NCBI GenBank assembly: GCA_023105745.1
Contig: JALGQZ010000004.1
Coordinates: 33,994,437 to 34,058,436 of the forward strand
Source: Austropuccinia psidii
Lineage: Eukaryota; Basidiomycota; Pucciniomycetes; Pucciniales; Sphaerophragmiaceae
DNA: 64,000 nucleotides
Direction of reading: 5' to 3'
Shown: positions 13,079-25,189 of the stretch, one piece after another
Layout: the number at the start of each line of letters is the position of its first letter
Position numbering within the stretch: the first letter of the stretch is position 1
Notes under the pieces: model-generated
Seen by the model: only the letters and a program-made list of their open reading frames with translations
What the model was told of the DNA's origin: nothing
The model's database searches: none
Made by a program: the position numbers and the translations under genes

Positions 13079-15016
13079 TTAAGTACACTGAATTTCTTCA
13101 ATGACTTGAGCTTCATTGATTTTTGTCTTTTTGGTGCAAGTGTTTGCTAAATGTGAAGTACTTCCACATTTGTGACACTTCAAGACAGGTCTTTCTGGTC
13201 TTTTATCTTCTCTGGGAATCTTTGGGACTATCTTGGATTCCATAGGGATTCTAGTACAAGTTTTACCAATTCTTGTTCTGGTAATGATATCTTCCATTGC
13301 ATTAATGTAGTCATCTGTGAACAGGGTTCTACACATCTGCTTTTGATAGCATGTTCCAGTTCTCCTCCACACTTTCTTAATATGTTCATATTAATCATAG
13401 TGTCAGACATATCTGGGTGTAAAGCAGATAATCTGTCTTTTTGTTTGAAGAACCAAGTAAGTGGTTTATCTTTTTCTGAGTTAAAAATGGCACTTTCAAA
13501 AGCATTTTCCATTTTAAACCTCCAAGAATTGTTGGCCCATTTGGTAATCACTTCAGATTTCCACCAAGACCAATCATGTTTTCCATGATCTATTCTCATC
13601 TTGTAATACCATTTCTTTGCAGTCTTGGTAAACAGAGAGTGTAATTTCCCCACTATGATTTCATCAGGTATATTAAAGTCTTCCTGTAACATATCAATAG
13701 TCCTGATGAACTCAATATGGTTATATTATCCTTCACCAGAGAATGTTGGCAATTCTTCTAATCTGGGAATATCTTTGACAGAGACAACATTTTCTCCTAG
13801 AATTGGGGTAAAACTTCCTTTAACAGAAAGTTTTCCTTCAGTCAAAGGTGTAGAATGTCTTGGCATATGTGGTTCATAATTCTTATTAATTTGTTCTACA
13901 TTTGCAATGATTTCATTTTTTAACTTCTGCCTTTCACTGTCACTTTTTGCTAAATGTGTAGCAAACTGATTGGTATTTTCAGCTATCTTCAAGACATGAT
14001 CTTGTAGAATCTTAAGTTGATCATTCATTTTAAAAATAGAAAGATCTTCCATTTCATCATTCTGAATCTGACATGTACTCTCAATTCTGCTACAAGCATT
14101 GATAATTGAATCAAATCTGGCATTTGTTAATTCATACCATTCAGTATATTTCTTGTCATGTTTTTTCAATTCATTGATATCTGATGTTATTTTAGTTAAA
14201 TTTGAATCAAGTTTACCAATTTCTACATTAATACTACTTTGTACATGATTTATTTGTGTGGAAATGTGCTGTTCATCCTTTCCTGCTCCTTGGCTGTGAA
14301 TTCCATGAGAGTTCTGGCCATGTTGAGCACACTGTCCACTGCTGAAGGCTCCAATTTGGGGATCCTGTACCCTTGTGGGTAAGGTCTGTGCCAATTTGCT
14401 TTGCCTTTGCCCTTGCTTTGATTGTTCTTGGGACCTCTCTGCTTCTTCTGAGGTCCTTTGGGCTTGTCTTTGGACATTTCTGGAGCTGGTAGATGCCACT
14501 GGGGCCTCTGTCTCCAAAGCTGGAGTCATTTCCAGTTCCTTCTTCTGGTCTATGGATAAAAGACTTTGGTTCTTCAACCAATTCTTTATCTTTTTGACCT
14601 TGTCTTTGCAAGACAGGGGGCTCCATCCTCCTAAGAGCTCTATGGTCTTCTCCTGACCCAGAAAGCTCTTGATGTGTAAGTAGGAGTTCATGGCCCCCTG
14701 CCAAAGGCTTGGGCATATTTCCCACTCTTCTTCTTTGGCTGCTCTGAACCAATTTTTGTACTGGCATTGATATATTTCTATTGCTTCCACTTGAAAATGG
14801 TTCAGCCCTGGAAATATTGTCATGAATTAGTTCAGGCTCAGAATTAACGTCAAAATCTGTGGGTGCAGACCTTGGGGAATGGGGGGCAACTCTGGCATCC
14901 TACAAATGTGTCTTTCTTGTGGAAGACTTGGCACTTCTGGATTTGGTCTTGCCTCTTCCTTGTCCACATCCATATGGTTGGACTGAATAGTTGCTTACAT
15001 TTCTGGTATGAACCAT
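13079..15016 (-). pseudogene. Ty3-A gag (capsid/nucleocapsid), decayed
   Basis: Starts at the ATG 15016-15014 (MVHTRNVSNYSVQPYGCGQG). A Gln/Ser-rich N-terminal part is followed by a probable coiled-coil segment (13900-14250). The retrotransposon Gag core follows (KLHSLFTKTAKKWYYKMR, WKSEVITKWANNSWRFK), then a CCHC zinc knuckle CHKCGSTSHLANTC at about 13150-13190 that binds nucleic acid. The frame shifts near 14480 and shifts back near 13340, so the original was one frame continuous with pol. Premature stops: TAG at 14902, TAA at 13728 and TAA at 13081. An intact copy would assemble virus-like particles in the cytoplasm. Confidence 0.88.
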
Positions 15017-15578
15017 TTTCACGTCAATTTAAAGATAAAAGGTGAAAATATAAGATAAAATACACACCTTTTGGTGGTAATTTAGCCTTTTCTGAGTTAA
15101 ATAAGATGCCTCTTTTAGCAATTTGCACCTCAATACTCTCTTCAGATTCTGGACTAGTGATATATCTCTTACTGAGTCTGTTGCCAGTTGCACAGTATTT
15201 GATTAAAGACACTAGAAAAAAATTATAAAAGAAAAAAAAAATATTTTTTATGCTTTTTAAAATATTTTTAAAGATTTTTTATAAGTTTTATATTTTTTAA
15301 TATTAAAAAAAATTAAAATTCAAGATTTTGAATGAAAATTAATTCAAAGTAACTCAAAGAATAATTTTATAAGTTTTTGGATGTGAAAAGCCACGTGTAA
15401 AAACAATATAAAATTAAACCAAATTCCTCAATGAAAAAGATTTCCAAAACAATTTCAAAAATAAGAATTATTTTAACTTTAAAATGCAAGAAAAAATTAT
15501 TAAATTAATATATTTTAGAGCTTAAAAAATATATTAATTAAGGGTACAAGGTTCAAAAAACACGGCCAGGCCCCCAAA
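15017..15578 (-). other. Ty3-A leader between 5' LTR and gag
   Basis: About 560 nt, AT-rich, with a short open frame at 15024-15212 that has no known signature. The base block next to the LTR (15561-15578) is unusually GC-rich and is the likely primer-binding region. Confidence 0.6.
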
Positions 15579-17487
15579 TGTAAGATTTGACTATGAAACT
15601 GATGATAATATCACTATTAATCAACAGTACTGTGTCTGTTCTTATGAAATATAATAATAAAATATTATTATAACCACAATTAAATAATTAAAGAATTATT
15701 TCTTTCATGTGTTAAGCACTACTAGTTATTTTAACAGTGAGAAAGTAATTGTCTACTAGAATCAATTACAAGAATATTTTAATAATAAAACTTCTTTTAT
15801 TAAAATAATAAAATTATTTTAATATATAATTATCTTTTGCAAGAATAATTATAATGATAATTCTTGAAGAAAACTAATTTTAGAGAAAAACTTTAAGAAT
15901 TAAAGATAAATCACTCACTAATATTCCAAAGAGCTTATTGAAAGATAAGATAGAGAGATTTGACATGGAATTGTGAATTTAAGGATCAAAAATGAATTTA
16001 TAACATTATTACAACAATATATAGCTGGATTCTATGATTTCACGTCTTTCTGATTTAAAACACTTAAGAATAGCTGTAACTAATACTTACTTGTTGGTAA
16101 TAATGATTTAAATGATAATAAGATGATGATGTGAAAAAAAACAGCAAGAAGAGGCCTCTTTTAAGTCAACAACAGCTCGCAGAGGCGTTCCATAGAGCAA
16201 ACTGAAAAACCAGTGAGTGAGAAAGCAATATACCCTTTTGGATTATTGATTGCATCATTTGTTGTCATGTAAGATTATCACAATTACTTAATTGATGCTT
16301 TTATGTGACTACTAACCCCAATATGGTTAAGAATAAAAGGAGTAACATCTGTAAATCTTCTCTTATTCCAAAATAATCATTGATTTCTCAAATTTATCAA
16401 TGTTATTGCCAATTTCATCACAGGTTGTAATTACTGTGAATTTTTGAAGATTCAATGTTTCACGTAGAATAGTCAAAAATGGACTGTGAGTAAAACTTTT
16501 GATTTTAATAGTAAAACTGTAATTCTTGCTGGTTGTACCATAGATAATAAAGTTCTACATTAGTCCTGAAAGTTTCAGAAGGATTCCTTAAGAATTGTAT
16601 TTTTAATGAATTTTTGAAGTTTTTACCTCATTTCTACGTAGAATTGCAAATATCAGTGTTTCACTGGTTGCTATGAGGTAAATCAATGGATAAAAGTCCA
16701 AAAAGGGTTTTAATTACTCTTTTGAGGTTTATCCATGGAAATTCATTAAGAATTGACATGGTTACAGGAGTCTAAGTAGCTCTTTACCTCCTTGGCATGT
16801 CAAAATAGCAGGTTATTTGCTATTTTCTTAAGTTTTACTGTAGTTGTAACATGGTAACCAAGTTTGCAAAAGGTTTTAGTTTACCAATTAGGCCAAGATC
16901 AGCCATGGATCCAAGCTTTGGAGCTGTCCACGCCTCTGAGGTCTCAGAAGTTGGGTACCCTGGCTCTCTTTGATGTCTTTTGTCCCCCTTGCTTATTTTT
17001 TACGTCAAAATAGAAATTTAAGCTTTAAGTGAGATATCCACTATGGGTGTACCAAAAGTCCATGTAATAATACCATGATATTAAGTGCTCAAAACATGCA
17101 TAACACTATTCTTAGTGTATATGTAACATGGGATTTCTCACTTTCCCATTATTTTGGTGTGAAATTAAGAAAAACAAACATTTTCACGGATTTTTTATGT
17201 GGTATTGATGATGTGGTATTGAAGTATTTTCCATTTTACCACCTCAAAGAGTTAATTTGACCTTATTCACTCAATGGAGCTAACCTAGGTGAATTTTAGT
17301 GTAGAATCCAAATCTGGTCTTAAATCCATGGATTTACTTACTAAATAAAAAGTTATTCATCTTTTCTGAAATCAAAAATGATGAATTTTGGATATATGCC
17401 TGACTTATGAGTTATGCATAATTCAAAATTTATTTTTAAGATAATTGTGGCCTATTTGGGTATGTAAAATATACCTCAAGGCTCACA
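15579..17487 (-). repeat. Ty3-A 5' LTR
   Basis: 1909-bp partner of the 7281 LTR. The extra length comes from a duplicated GATGTGGTATT-like segment at about 17207-17221. It should contain the element promoter and polyadenylation signal, but I cannot place them with confidence. Confidence 0.95.
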
Positions 17488-17492
17488 GTTTT

Positions 17493-17955
17493 TTTAACAA
17501 AAAAAATGATACTCTTTGAATAAATTTCCCCCCTTTTTTTTAAATTGAAATATTCCCAATAATTAATAATTTTAAGTTCATAAACTGTAGATAAACTCTC
17601 AATAGATCACAAATTCCTTTAAAAATTTAAAAATATTTTAAAAAATGAATCAATTTAATAAAGGTAATTATTTTTATTGAATAATTTAAAAAATTAAAAT
17701 AAATTGGATAATAAGAGAGGAAGAGAAATTAACAAAAATATAAACTTGAAATTGGATATAAAAAACTTAGTAAAATTAGTTTAAAATTATTAAGATAAAA
17801 GAAATAATACTTCAAAAAGATAAAAAATGATCCTTTCTTTATTTTTTGAATTTTGAAAATTATCATAGGCCATTCCAAAATAATTTTGACTATTTAATAA
17901 TAAAAAAAGCTTAATAAATAGGAATCCCAAAAAATTATACATTCATTTTATTCAA
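17493..17955. other. AT-rich gap
   Basis: No coding or repeat signature seen between the Ty3-A target duplication and the next element. Confidence 0.5.
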
Positions 17956-18554
17956 ATAAAATTGGGTGTTGGTAAAAACACATAAGCAAATTGGTAAAAA
18001 CACGTAAGGGGTGCCCTGGGCCCATTTTTAATTAAAAATGAAACACAATTGGGCCTGTATTGGGCCAAAACATTCCCAAAAGAGGTTTTTTCCCCACAAA
18101 ACCTCTCTAAATCCAAATTGTTTCAGATTTTTTTGCCCAGCCCCCACCAAAAAAAAAACAAGCCCAAACCCCCCAATAATCCACATTATCCCCACCCCAA
18201 ACCATTGTTTTTTTTTTTTTTTTGGAAAAACAGCATTACCAAAGCCATTTTGCAAAGCTTTTCACACTTTTTTTCTTTTTTTCCCCCAAAGACTGCATTT
18301 TCCACCACAACAACCTGCTTTCAAGCCTCTCAATTTTCAATTTTTTACCTTCCCTCATCTATTAATCCCACATTTAAACCACTTTCTTTCACTCTTAACC
18401 ACTTCTGTTCATTTTTGACACCTTTTTTCACCTCTTTTTCACATTTCGAAAGGTTCTTACCCCATTCCAAATCCCCCAATTCCCCCCTTTTTTCACTTTT
18501 ATACATATTTTTCATTAAAAAATGCTTCAACCCCCCACTGAAGGTTAATTTCAG

Positions 18555-18851
18555 ACCCTTGAGCTTCTTTGGCAACATGTGCATAATGTTTCCAGGGCTC
18601 AGGGGTATGCTGTGTCCACCTTGAGGTCCAATATGACCCACAACCAAATTGAAATATGTTGTGACAGGTCTGGCACCCCAAATCCCAAGAAAAGCCCCTC
18701 CAAAACAGTCACCTCAAGAAATATTGACTGTCCTTTTAGACTTCATTCCAGGAAATATGCCAAGAGTACCACTTGGACTCTCAAAGTCAAAAATCCTGAA
18801 CATAGCCATGATGCCACTGAAAATATCAAAACCCACTATTTTGGAGGTTGA
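18555..18851 (+). pseudogene. FAR1/WRKY-GCM1-type zinc-binding fragment of a Mutator transposase
   Basis: Open frame whose likely exon start is at 18555 after a TTTCAG acceptor. Key parts are AQGYAVSTLRSNMTHNQIEI, CDRSGTPNP, IDCPFRLHSRK, then TWTLKVKNPEHSHDA. The spaced Cys residues and the His-x-His fit the FAR1/WRKY-GCM1 zinc ribbon that lets MULE transposases bind their inverted repeats. Only this N-terminal module remains; the catalytic domain is missing. It could be the captured DNA-binding part of a larger relative acting in trans. Confidence 0.7.
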
Positions 18852-18967
18852 TTCTGATTTAATGATTTTTGTATATACAATTTATGACAATTATCCCCCT
18901 CCTCAGTCAAATTTATTGCTTAAATTCCACCTCAGTCTCCTTTTTTATCAAACATGTGGAAATTTTG

Positions 18968-19345
18968 TACTTGAAAATAGTCATATTACACACAAGAAAA
19001 AAAACACTCATTGTGCCTTCACTTGTTGTCCCACCAAAAAATTTTCCCAATTCATGAGCTTCTGGTTCTTTATTGTCTAGATTGAACCCTTCAATTTTTA
19101 AAAAAAATGAAGGAAATTCATAAGTGGGAAGTTATTAAATTCACTTTTTAAAAATAGGCATATTACAATGACGGAAAAAAACATTTGAAAAACATCCCTT
19201 TTGGCGCCTTCACTTGTCCCACCCAAAAAAATTCCCAAAATTATGGGATTCTGGTGCTTTATTCTTCAAATTGAACCCTTCATTTTTTTCAAAAAAATGA
19301 AGGAAATTCATAAGTGGGAAGATTTTAAATGAATTTTTGAAAAAA
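18968..19345 (+). repeat. Two direct copies of a ~185-bp module
   Basis: Copy 1 about 18968-19150, copy 2 about 19150-19345. Both hold GCATATTACA-like starts, CCTTCACTTGTCCCAC, a stem-loop around TTGAACCCTTCA...TGAAGG, and ATTCATAAGTGGGAAG. The copies have diverged, so the duplication is not recent. Confidence 0.75.
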
Positions 19346-19592
19346 ATATGCCATTTTGGCATATTGGCCAAATTGGTGAAATTTGGCAAAAAAAAATTTG
19401 TGCTTATTGACATGCCAAGTCGGGAAAAATATGGCAAAAAAAAATTAAAAAAATTCTCAAAACTGAGCCTGAGGAATTTTTTTTTGAAAAATAAGGTCAC
19501 TAATGTGTTTTTACCATAAATTGGTAAAAACACGTAAGCCCTTATGTTTTTTTACTAAAAGCTTATGTGTGTTTACCAACAACCATAAAATT

Positions 19593-22348
19593 CAAGTAGA
19601 TAAGTTAGATAGAATAAAGAATGGTACTCATAAAATAAATATTAAGCATGAAAATTCAATAAATTTTAATTAATTTTAATGAAGTATTTTTTTATTTACT
19701 AAAAAAAAAAGAGTTCATGTTTCATATCAAAAGAAGATTAACTTAAAAATCTTAAATAATTACTTTTATACTATCTATAAATTTTTCAAAAATACTTGGA
19801 AAAAAATTCCTCTTTTATTTTAATTAATTATCCATGAAAAAAATTGAAATCAGTAAAAAATTAAAATCCTTTAGCTTTGATAACTAGGCTTATTTTTTTT
19901 TATATTTCAAGAAGAAGAAAATTGTTCTTATTTTTAACTCAAAATTATACATAATATTTATCCTTGATTAATTTAAATTCAATCGGCCTCCATTTTAATT
20001 ATTTAAAGTGATTTTTGATGTATTCAAAGTCTAAAAAATACAATTTCAGAATAAAAAGTCATTTTATAAATTAGCTCATTAAAAATTATTTCCTGAAAAT
20101 TTCAACCAAAAATTTTGGGTATTTCAAAACAAGATGGGAATTTATTAAAAAATAAAATAAAAAAGTGATTTATTTTTTACTCTATTATAATAATTAAATT
20201 ATAATTTACAATTTAGGTGTTTTCACTCTTTTTAAGAGAATGAGTATCAAATGAATTAAGGAAACTTAAAAAAAATTTGGTCAAAGAAAATTGAAAATTA
20301 CCTCATAATTACTTCTTTCACTTCTTTCAAGATCATTTTTTTTACCTATTGAAAAGATTAAAATCTACATATATACCACTATTTCAATTTAAGTGATGAA
20401 GAGGCTCATTACATAGTCTCATTATTTAATTCCAAATGTACAGAAAAAATATTTAAGGTTCTAAAGGACCTAAATATATAAAATTAAAGAATGTATACTT
20501 GATTTTTTTGAGTTTTGAATAATTTAATAAGAAAAATTTAGAAACTTGATTAATCTACCTAAATAGGCTCCAATCCTATTATGAATTGAGAAATATTAAA
20601 TCTTAATACAAAAATAATATGAAAAAGGTTCAAAAACTCTAATATTTCAAGAGTTAATAATATAATATGATTAAATAATGAAATTAAGAATTATATGAAT
20701 ACTGTGGGATTATTAAAACTGGAATTTTTATATAAATAACTTCATTAAAAGATTTCTGTAGGTTTTGATTTTTTATTTCCAAAAAATCAATCAATTTTAG
20801 TTTAACTATAATATTTTCTTTTTAGTAATAATATACTTGATAATAAATCAAAAAGATTCAGAATTGATTTATTTTTTGTACTTATCAATTCTACAATTCC
20901 ATTATTAAAGGTAAATAATAGATTTTATAAATATAAGGCACTTTTCCATATCTGAATAGGAGTGAAATTATATATTCAAAATAACTCAAAAAAACATACT
21001 GTCTTTTCAAAGTTTTATCCCTTACTTCTCAATAATAAGGGGTATCAAATATAAGAAGTACAATATTATGAATCTTGGTTTTTTGCCCTCAAATCCTGAA
21101 TTTAATTCCTGAGATTTTTAAAATCCCACACCCCCATATAAATGTTATTTCAAAAATCAAAAAACACATACTTTTGGAGACAAATCCTGAGTTTCAAAAC
21201 CTAAAATCTTGGCCTCATGTATACACACTCATCCAGAAAACTCACTGAGTGGATATTCTTTTGCTTAATTTTTAGAATTTCAGGAAGCATATCTTATTAC
21301 CTTTCAGTATATTAAGCTCATCTTGTCTCCACATAAATGAAAAAGAATTCAAAAAGAATAAAATTACTTTTTTAATTGAATTCTATGCAGAATTGACTTC
21401 CAATTGAATATGATTCAGTTTATGGCCTAAAAAATTACATTTAACTAGTCCAAAATCTCAAAACAAAAAGATACTTTAATCCACAAAAAATGATCCCCTA
21501 AGCCTATATATATACCTCAGGAGATTTGGTCAGCTTATACATTGAGAAGTCAAAACAGATATGCCATACTATGCATAAACCATTCCATAAGCTGTTATTT
21601 ATTATTAAAGCCCATGCAATTTTCAAAAATTTATCAAGATAAAAGTAGAAAGATACAGCCATTTAACTTTCTGTAGAATTCTCCAAATTAGGATCCAATA
21701 GCAATGGTTCATCATTTGGTAAACTTGGGATGATATTTGATATTAGTAATGGGGCAATTGTACTTTATACTCAGAGGATCATAAAGGCTTTGGTGAATTT
21801 TAAAAGAGATTTTATAGCTTGAGAAACTGCTTAAAATAAAAGAGTGATTTTTGAAGTAATTTTATAAGAGGGATTCCCTGCATGCATTGTATTAATTGAG
21901 GGGAGTCTGACAACTTTGTATCAAAGGCCTGCACAAGATTGGTAGGCATAATTTGATCAAAAGAAAACATATTTTTCAAAAACTCATTACAAATTTAATT
22001 TCACAGGATAGTTCAAACAAATTAGGTATTCCATGTTAGTCAAGTTAATTCTTTTATTTCAATAAGTGCCTTATTGGACTTCATGTTGGATGTGCAGTCT
22101 CATTTTGTGACTCCAATCTATATCAACAAATGCAAATCCCAAAAACTCCCTAGGGATGTTTATTGAAAAAATCAGTACCACCTTGCAGATTCAGAATATA
22201 CAAGCTCACAATGTATCATACCAGCATATAAAGTTTAATCTTCCCATTCTGAAGAACATAAAAGTTTCAATCTATATTTGGCTAGGTAAAAAGTACATAT
22301 AATAAATGATATTGGTGCTTTAAAGGGAAGTTTTGGTCCCCTTTGAGG
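19593..22348. other. AT-rich gap, no recognised gene
   Basis: No frame with a family signature on either strand. The stretch 21500-22340 is less AT-rich and could be an old element, but every frame is broken and I could not identify it. Confidence 0.5.
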
Positions 22349-22353
22349 GAGAT

Positions 22354-23097
22354 TGTAACAACCACTAATCAGGGGTAAGGGTATTCATACTTAAACCCAC
22401 TCAAACACCTCAAATCAGCAAATCCACTGTGTGTATCAGTATTCAGTTTCAGCAATCTTCTTTTGCTGAAACATACATACAGCCTGTCAATACTTGTACA
22501 GGTTGGAATTACCCAATACAGTTTGGATACACCATGCCCAAACTGTATGATCACTCGATACCACCACTCTTCTTGTACAGATCCTGTACAGCTGTACAGG
22601 ACCTGTATTGGCCAGACTCAATTCAATCATCAAATCTTCTCATGAAAATTCTCTGTCTGGATCAGGGCTGGTGATTCTCACATATACCAGCCCCTCTTTC
22701 TTCCCCCTGGGGACTTTTCCCCAGTTAATTAGTTTAGTATATTTATTATTTTATAATTATTCTTATCCTTTTTTTGGGTATTATAATTACTTGATTTTAA
22801 GTTAGTCTTAGCCTTCTTTTTCTTTCCCTGTACAGTATGAGTTTGGTGGCCATATCCTTATTAACCCTCCTCTTTCCATTCTGACAGGTTGAAACAGTGG
22901 AATTGGACTTGTTTGTGGTTGGCTCTTTTATTCTCACTCTTATTCTTTGTTGCTTCTTTTCTTATATTCTCTTATTTAGTAATTTATTCCATAAAACTCT
23001 TAAGTCTATTCTTTCTTACCATATCCTGAGCCCTCCATAAGTAAGTCCCAGTTTACTGAGTGCCAGGCCCTCTTCACTTAGAAGAGCCCCTGTGACA
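22354..23097 (+). repeat. Ty3-B 5' LTR
   Basis: 744 bp, TG...CA. Compared with the 3' LTR it lacks a TCTGGTTCATCAATACAG-like insert near 33666 and shows scattered substitutions. A TACAG-rich segment (TTGTACAG, CTGTACAG, CCTGTACAG near 22490-22610) is shared by both LTRs. Confidence 0.93.
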
Positions 23098-23808
23098 GAG
23101 ATTTTCAATCAAAAATCAATTAACTCATATTTTATTCTTTCTTTTCATTCATTTAACTTCATTTCTCTCATTAATCAAATTATGACTCTTGTATGATCTT
23201 ATGATTTCTCATGATTATGATTTTCCTATCTTCAATTTTAATCTCATTCATTATATTCATATGAAAATTGATTCTTTCATTTCTTAATCATTGCTGACAA
23301 TCTCATTTCATTTTCAATTCTATTCCAATCAAATATTTCTTTTGTTTGCTTATTCAGGTCTTATCAGGAGTTATTGATTTGTTAATTGATTGGGATTCAT
23401 TTGGGTTATTGATTCAGAAATTCAGGATTTTATTTGAATTGGACTGATTGACTTTGGAGTTCCTTAAGATAACTGATTTATACTCAAGAATTGATTATTT
23501 ATTATTGATTTATTTGATTCCTGAAGAACTTGATTTGACTGATTGATTCCTCTCAAGACCTTGAATTGACATTGAAGAAATTGATTGATTTACTGATTGA
23601 TTGTTGAAGTCTTCAAGATTTATTGATATTTTATTGACTTCTAATATTGACTGAATTGATTGATTGATTGATTGATTGAATTTGATCTCACCTCAAGACT
23701 GTTGATTGATTCCTCAAGATTATCAAGATTTTATTGATTATTGATTTTACCAAGCTTTGATTCCTTATTCTCAAGTATAATCAATTTTTTATTCTTAATT
23801 TCTCAATA
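23098..23808 (+). other. Ty3-B 5' leader rich in TTGATT repeats
   Basis: About 700 nt between LTR and gag. It starts with GAGATTTTCAATCAAA, the likely primer-binding region. From about 23360 it is dominated by TTGATT/ATTGATT and TCAAGA motifs, including five tandem ATTG units near 23655-23680. No coding signature. Confidence 0.7.
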
Positions 23809-25166
23809 ATGACAGTTCAGCATAGCCCTCCAGCCAAGAACACTAGATCTCAAAGAAATCTAGCTGTTCTCACTCCTACAGCAAGGGTTCCTCTTGACTG
23901 CACACCATCACTTCATCAGCTGAGTGAAAATTTGGACAGAGGACCACAAATGGAAGGAGCAGCACCCTCCAGAAGAGGGGGAATGAAATCAAGAAGATCA
24001 AGATCTTTCCCTGGCTTGTTGGGTGGTTATCCTGGCATTTCTGAAGGTGCAAGAGCAAGACTAGGAGAAGTTGAAGATGAAGAGGGGGGGAGTTTGTGGA
24101 AGAGGAAAATTCTGGGGAAACTGAAATGGAAGATGCTTTGGCAAATGCTCCAGATGTACCCCAGGGTTCTAATATAGCCCCAACTAATAAGCCTCTTGTC
24201 TCTCAATCTGATCCAAGTCTCCTCAGGATCATGGAGCAAATGGCTACTATCATGGTACAACTTTCTCAAGAAGCAGCCCCCAGGGACAATTCAAAATCCC
24301 CTGCATTCAAGACTCCATCAATGAAGGCACCTGATTCTTTTGATGGTACTAAAGCTAATAAATTGAGAGGATTTATCCAATCTTGTAAATTGATTTTCCA
24401 TAATGATCCAGAAAATTTCTTCGCTGACAGGAAGAAAGCTCTGTACTCAACTTCTTTTCTCACTGGTAGAGCTGGCAAATGGATTGAACCCTACCTCTCC
24501 AATATTTCCAATGAAGATCCTTCCTACCTTATCAATAATTGGAAGTTATTTGAAGCTCAATTATTTACTCTGTTTGGTGATCCAAATGAAGTCAGGAAAG
24601 CTGAACAAGAGTTGGACAATTTGAGGATGAAGGAAAATGGTCATGTATCCTTATACATTGATGATTTCAGGAGCTTAATGTAAAGAATTTAAGATCAGAG
24701 AGAAAGAGCTTACATTCATGTTTATAGAAGAGGATTGGCATCAAGACTTTTGGACCAGTTTGTTTCCTACCCTGGCAACTTTGATACTCTTCAACAACTC
24801 ATGGACATCACTCTGGAATTAGATACCAGATACCATGAGGGACAGAAGGAGAAGGGTAGTCATCAAGAAAGAAAGCCTCCTGTTACTGGATACAACTTTT
24901 AAAGGACTCCTCAAGACTCATTTTCAGAAAGGCCTCACCATAAGAAGAATAAGAAGGGAAAGCAATTTCAAGCTCCAAAGGACAAGCCCCATTCTTCTCT
25001 GCTTAATAAGGACAATAAATTAATTGGTTCTGAAAAGGAGAGGAGGATCAAAGAAGGGTTATGTACTCATTGTGGTCGAAAGAACCCAATTGAAAAATTC
25101 TTCAAGAGACCTCAGAACAAGCCTGGGTCATCAAGAGGCTTCCCTAGCAAGCAGGGAAAAGCCTGA
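23809..25166 (+). pseudogene. Ty3-B gag, decayed
   Basis: ATG at 23809. The N-terminal basic region leads to a one-base shift at the G-run 24084-24090: an eighth G would join the two frames. The Gag core contains FKTPSMKAPDSFDGT, KLIFHNDPENFF, TGRAGKWIEPYLS and TLFGDPNEVRKAEQELDNL. In-frame TAA codons lie at about 24681 and 24693, with another near 24900. The C-terminal zinc-knuckle region reads CTHCGRKNPIEKFFKRP; the usual His and last Cys are lost in this copy. The frame ends GKA-TGA at 25164-25166, preceded by a slippery heptamer. An intact protein would form the particle shell and bind element RNA. Confidence 0.85.
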
Positions 25167-25189
25167 TTGGGGATCATGATGTGCTCAAT
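25154..25189 (+). promoter_or_regulatory. Candidate -1 ribosomal frameshift site, G GGA AAA
   Basis: Heptamer GGGAAAA at 25154-25160 lies in gag phase as G GGA AAA, followed by GCC TGA (gag stop 25164-25166). Pol is open in the -1 frame from this point. A 6-bp stem (25166-25171 with 25184-25189, one G-U pair) begins 5 nt after the heptamer, the spacing typical of -1 sites. The motif is seen directly; function is inferred. Confidence 0.6.

Larger units (their letters stand above)
7281..17487 (-). mobile_element. Ty3-A: full-length Ty3/gypsy chromovirus-type retrotransposon, TSD GTTTT
   Basis: A complete LTR retrotransposon of about 10.2 kb read on the minus strand. LTRs lie at 7281-9175 and 15579-17487, with a perfect 5-bp target duplication GTTTT at 7276-7280 and 17488-17492. 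Order in the sense direction is 5' LTR, leader, gag with CCHC knuckle, protease, RT, RNase H, integrase, chromodomain-like tail, purine-rich tract (GGTGGGAGGGAA next to 9175), 3' LTR. RT before integrase places it in Ty3/gypsy; the C-terminal chromodomain-like segment places it with chromoviruses. The whole coding region was one frame: the outer parts share a phase, and two compensating single-base shifts plus eight stops break it. The sequence after the 5' LTR (TTTGGGGGCC) did not match a tRNA I recognise, so its primer is unknown. Confidence 0.95.
17964..19584 (+). mobile_element. TIR DNA transposon, MULE-like (8-bp TSD ATAAAATT), non-autonomous
   Basis: Left end GGGTGTTGGTAAAAACAC and right end (reverse complement) GGTTGTTGGTAAACACAC form an inverted repeat continuing through ATAAGC. 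Flanks are a perfect 8-bp duplication ATAAAATT (17956-17963, 19585-19592). The motif TTGGTAAAAACACRTAAG recurs below both ends, in direct and inverted copies. Inside are a T/C-rich stretch (18080-18560), a FAR1-like coding fragment and a duplicated module. The 1.6-kb length and lack of a DDE domain mean it is internally deleted. The FAR1 fragment points to Mutator; an 8-bp TSD with subterminal repeats would also fit hAT. Confidence 0.82.

Noticed and set aside
13228..13372. Possible programmed -1 frameshift between Ty3-A gag and pol
   Set aside because: The gag N-terminus (15016 to about 14480) is already in the pol phase. The middle segment is shifted by one base and shifted back, so these are two compensating indels in a single ancestral frame.
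18038..18624. Long plus-strand frames rich in Pro, Phe and Ser
   Set aside because: They come from translating a T/C-rich tract in several frames at once; there is no family signature and no single favoured frame.
21540..22348. Less AT-rich block before Ty3-B as an older retroelement or gene
   Set aside because: All six frames are broken and no RT, integrase or other motif could be recognised.
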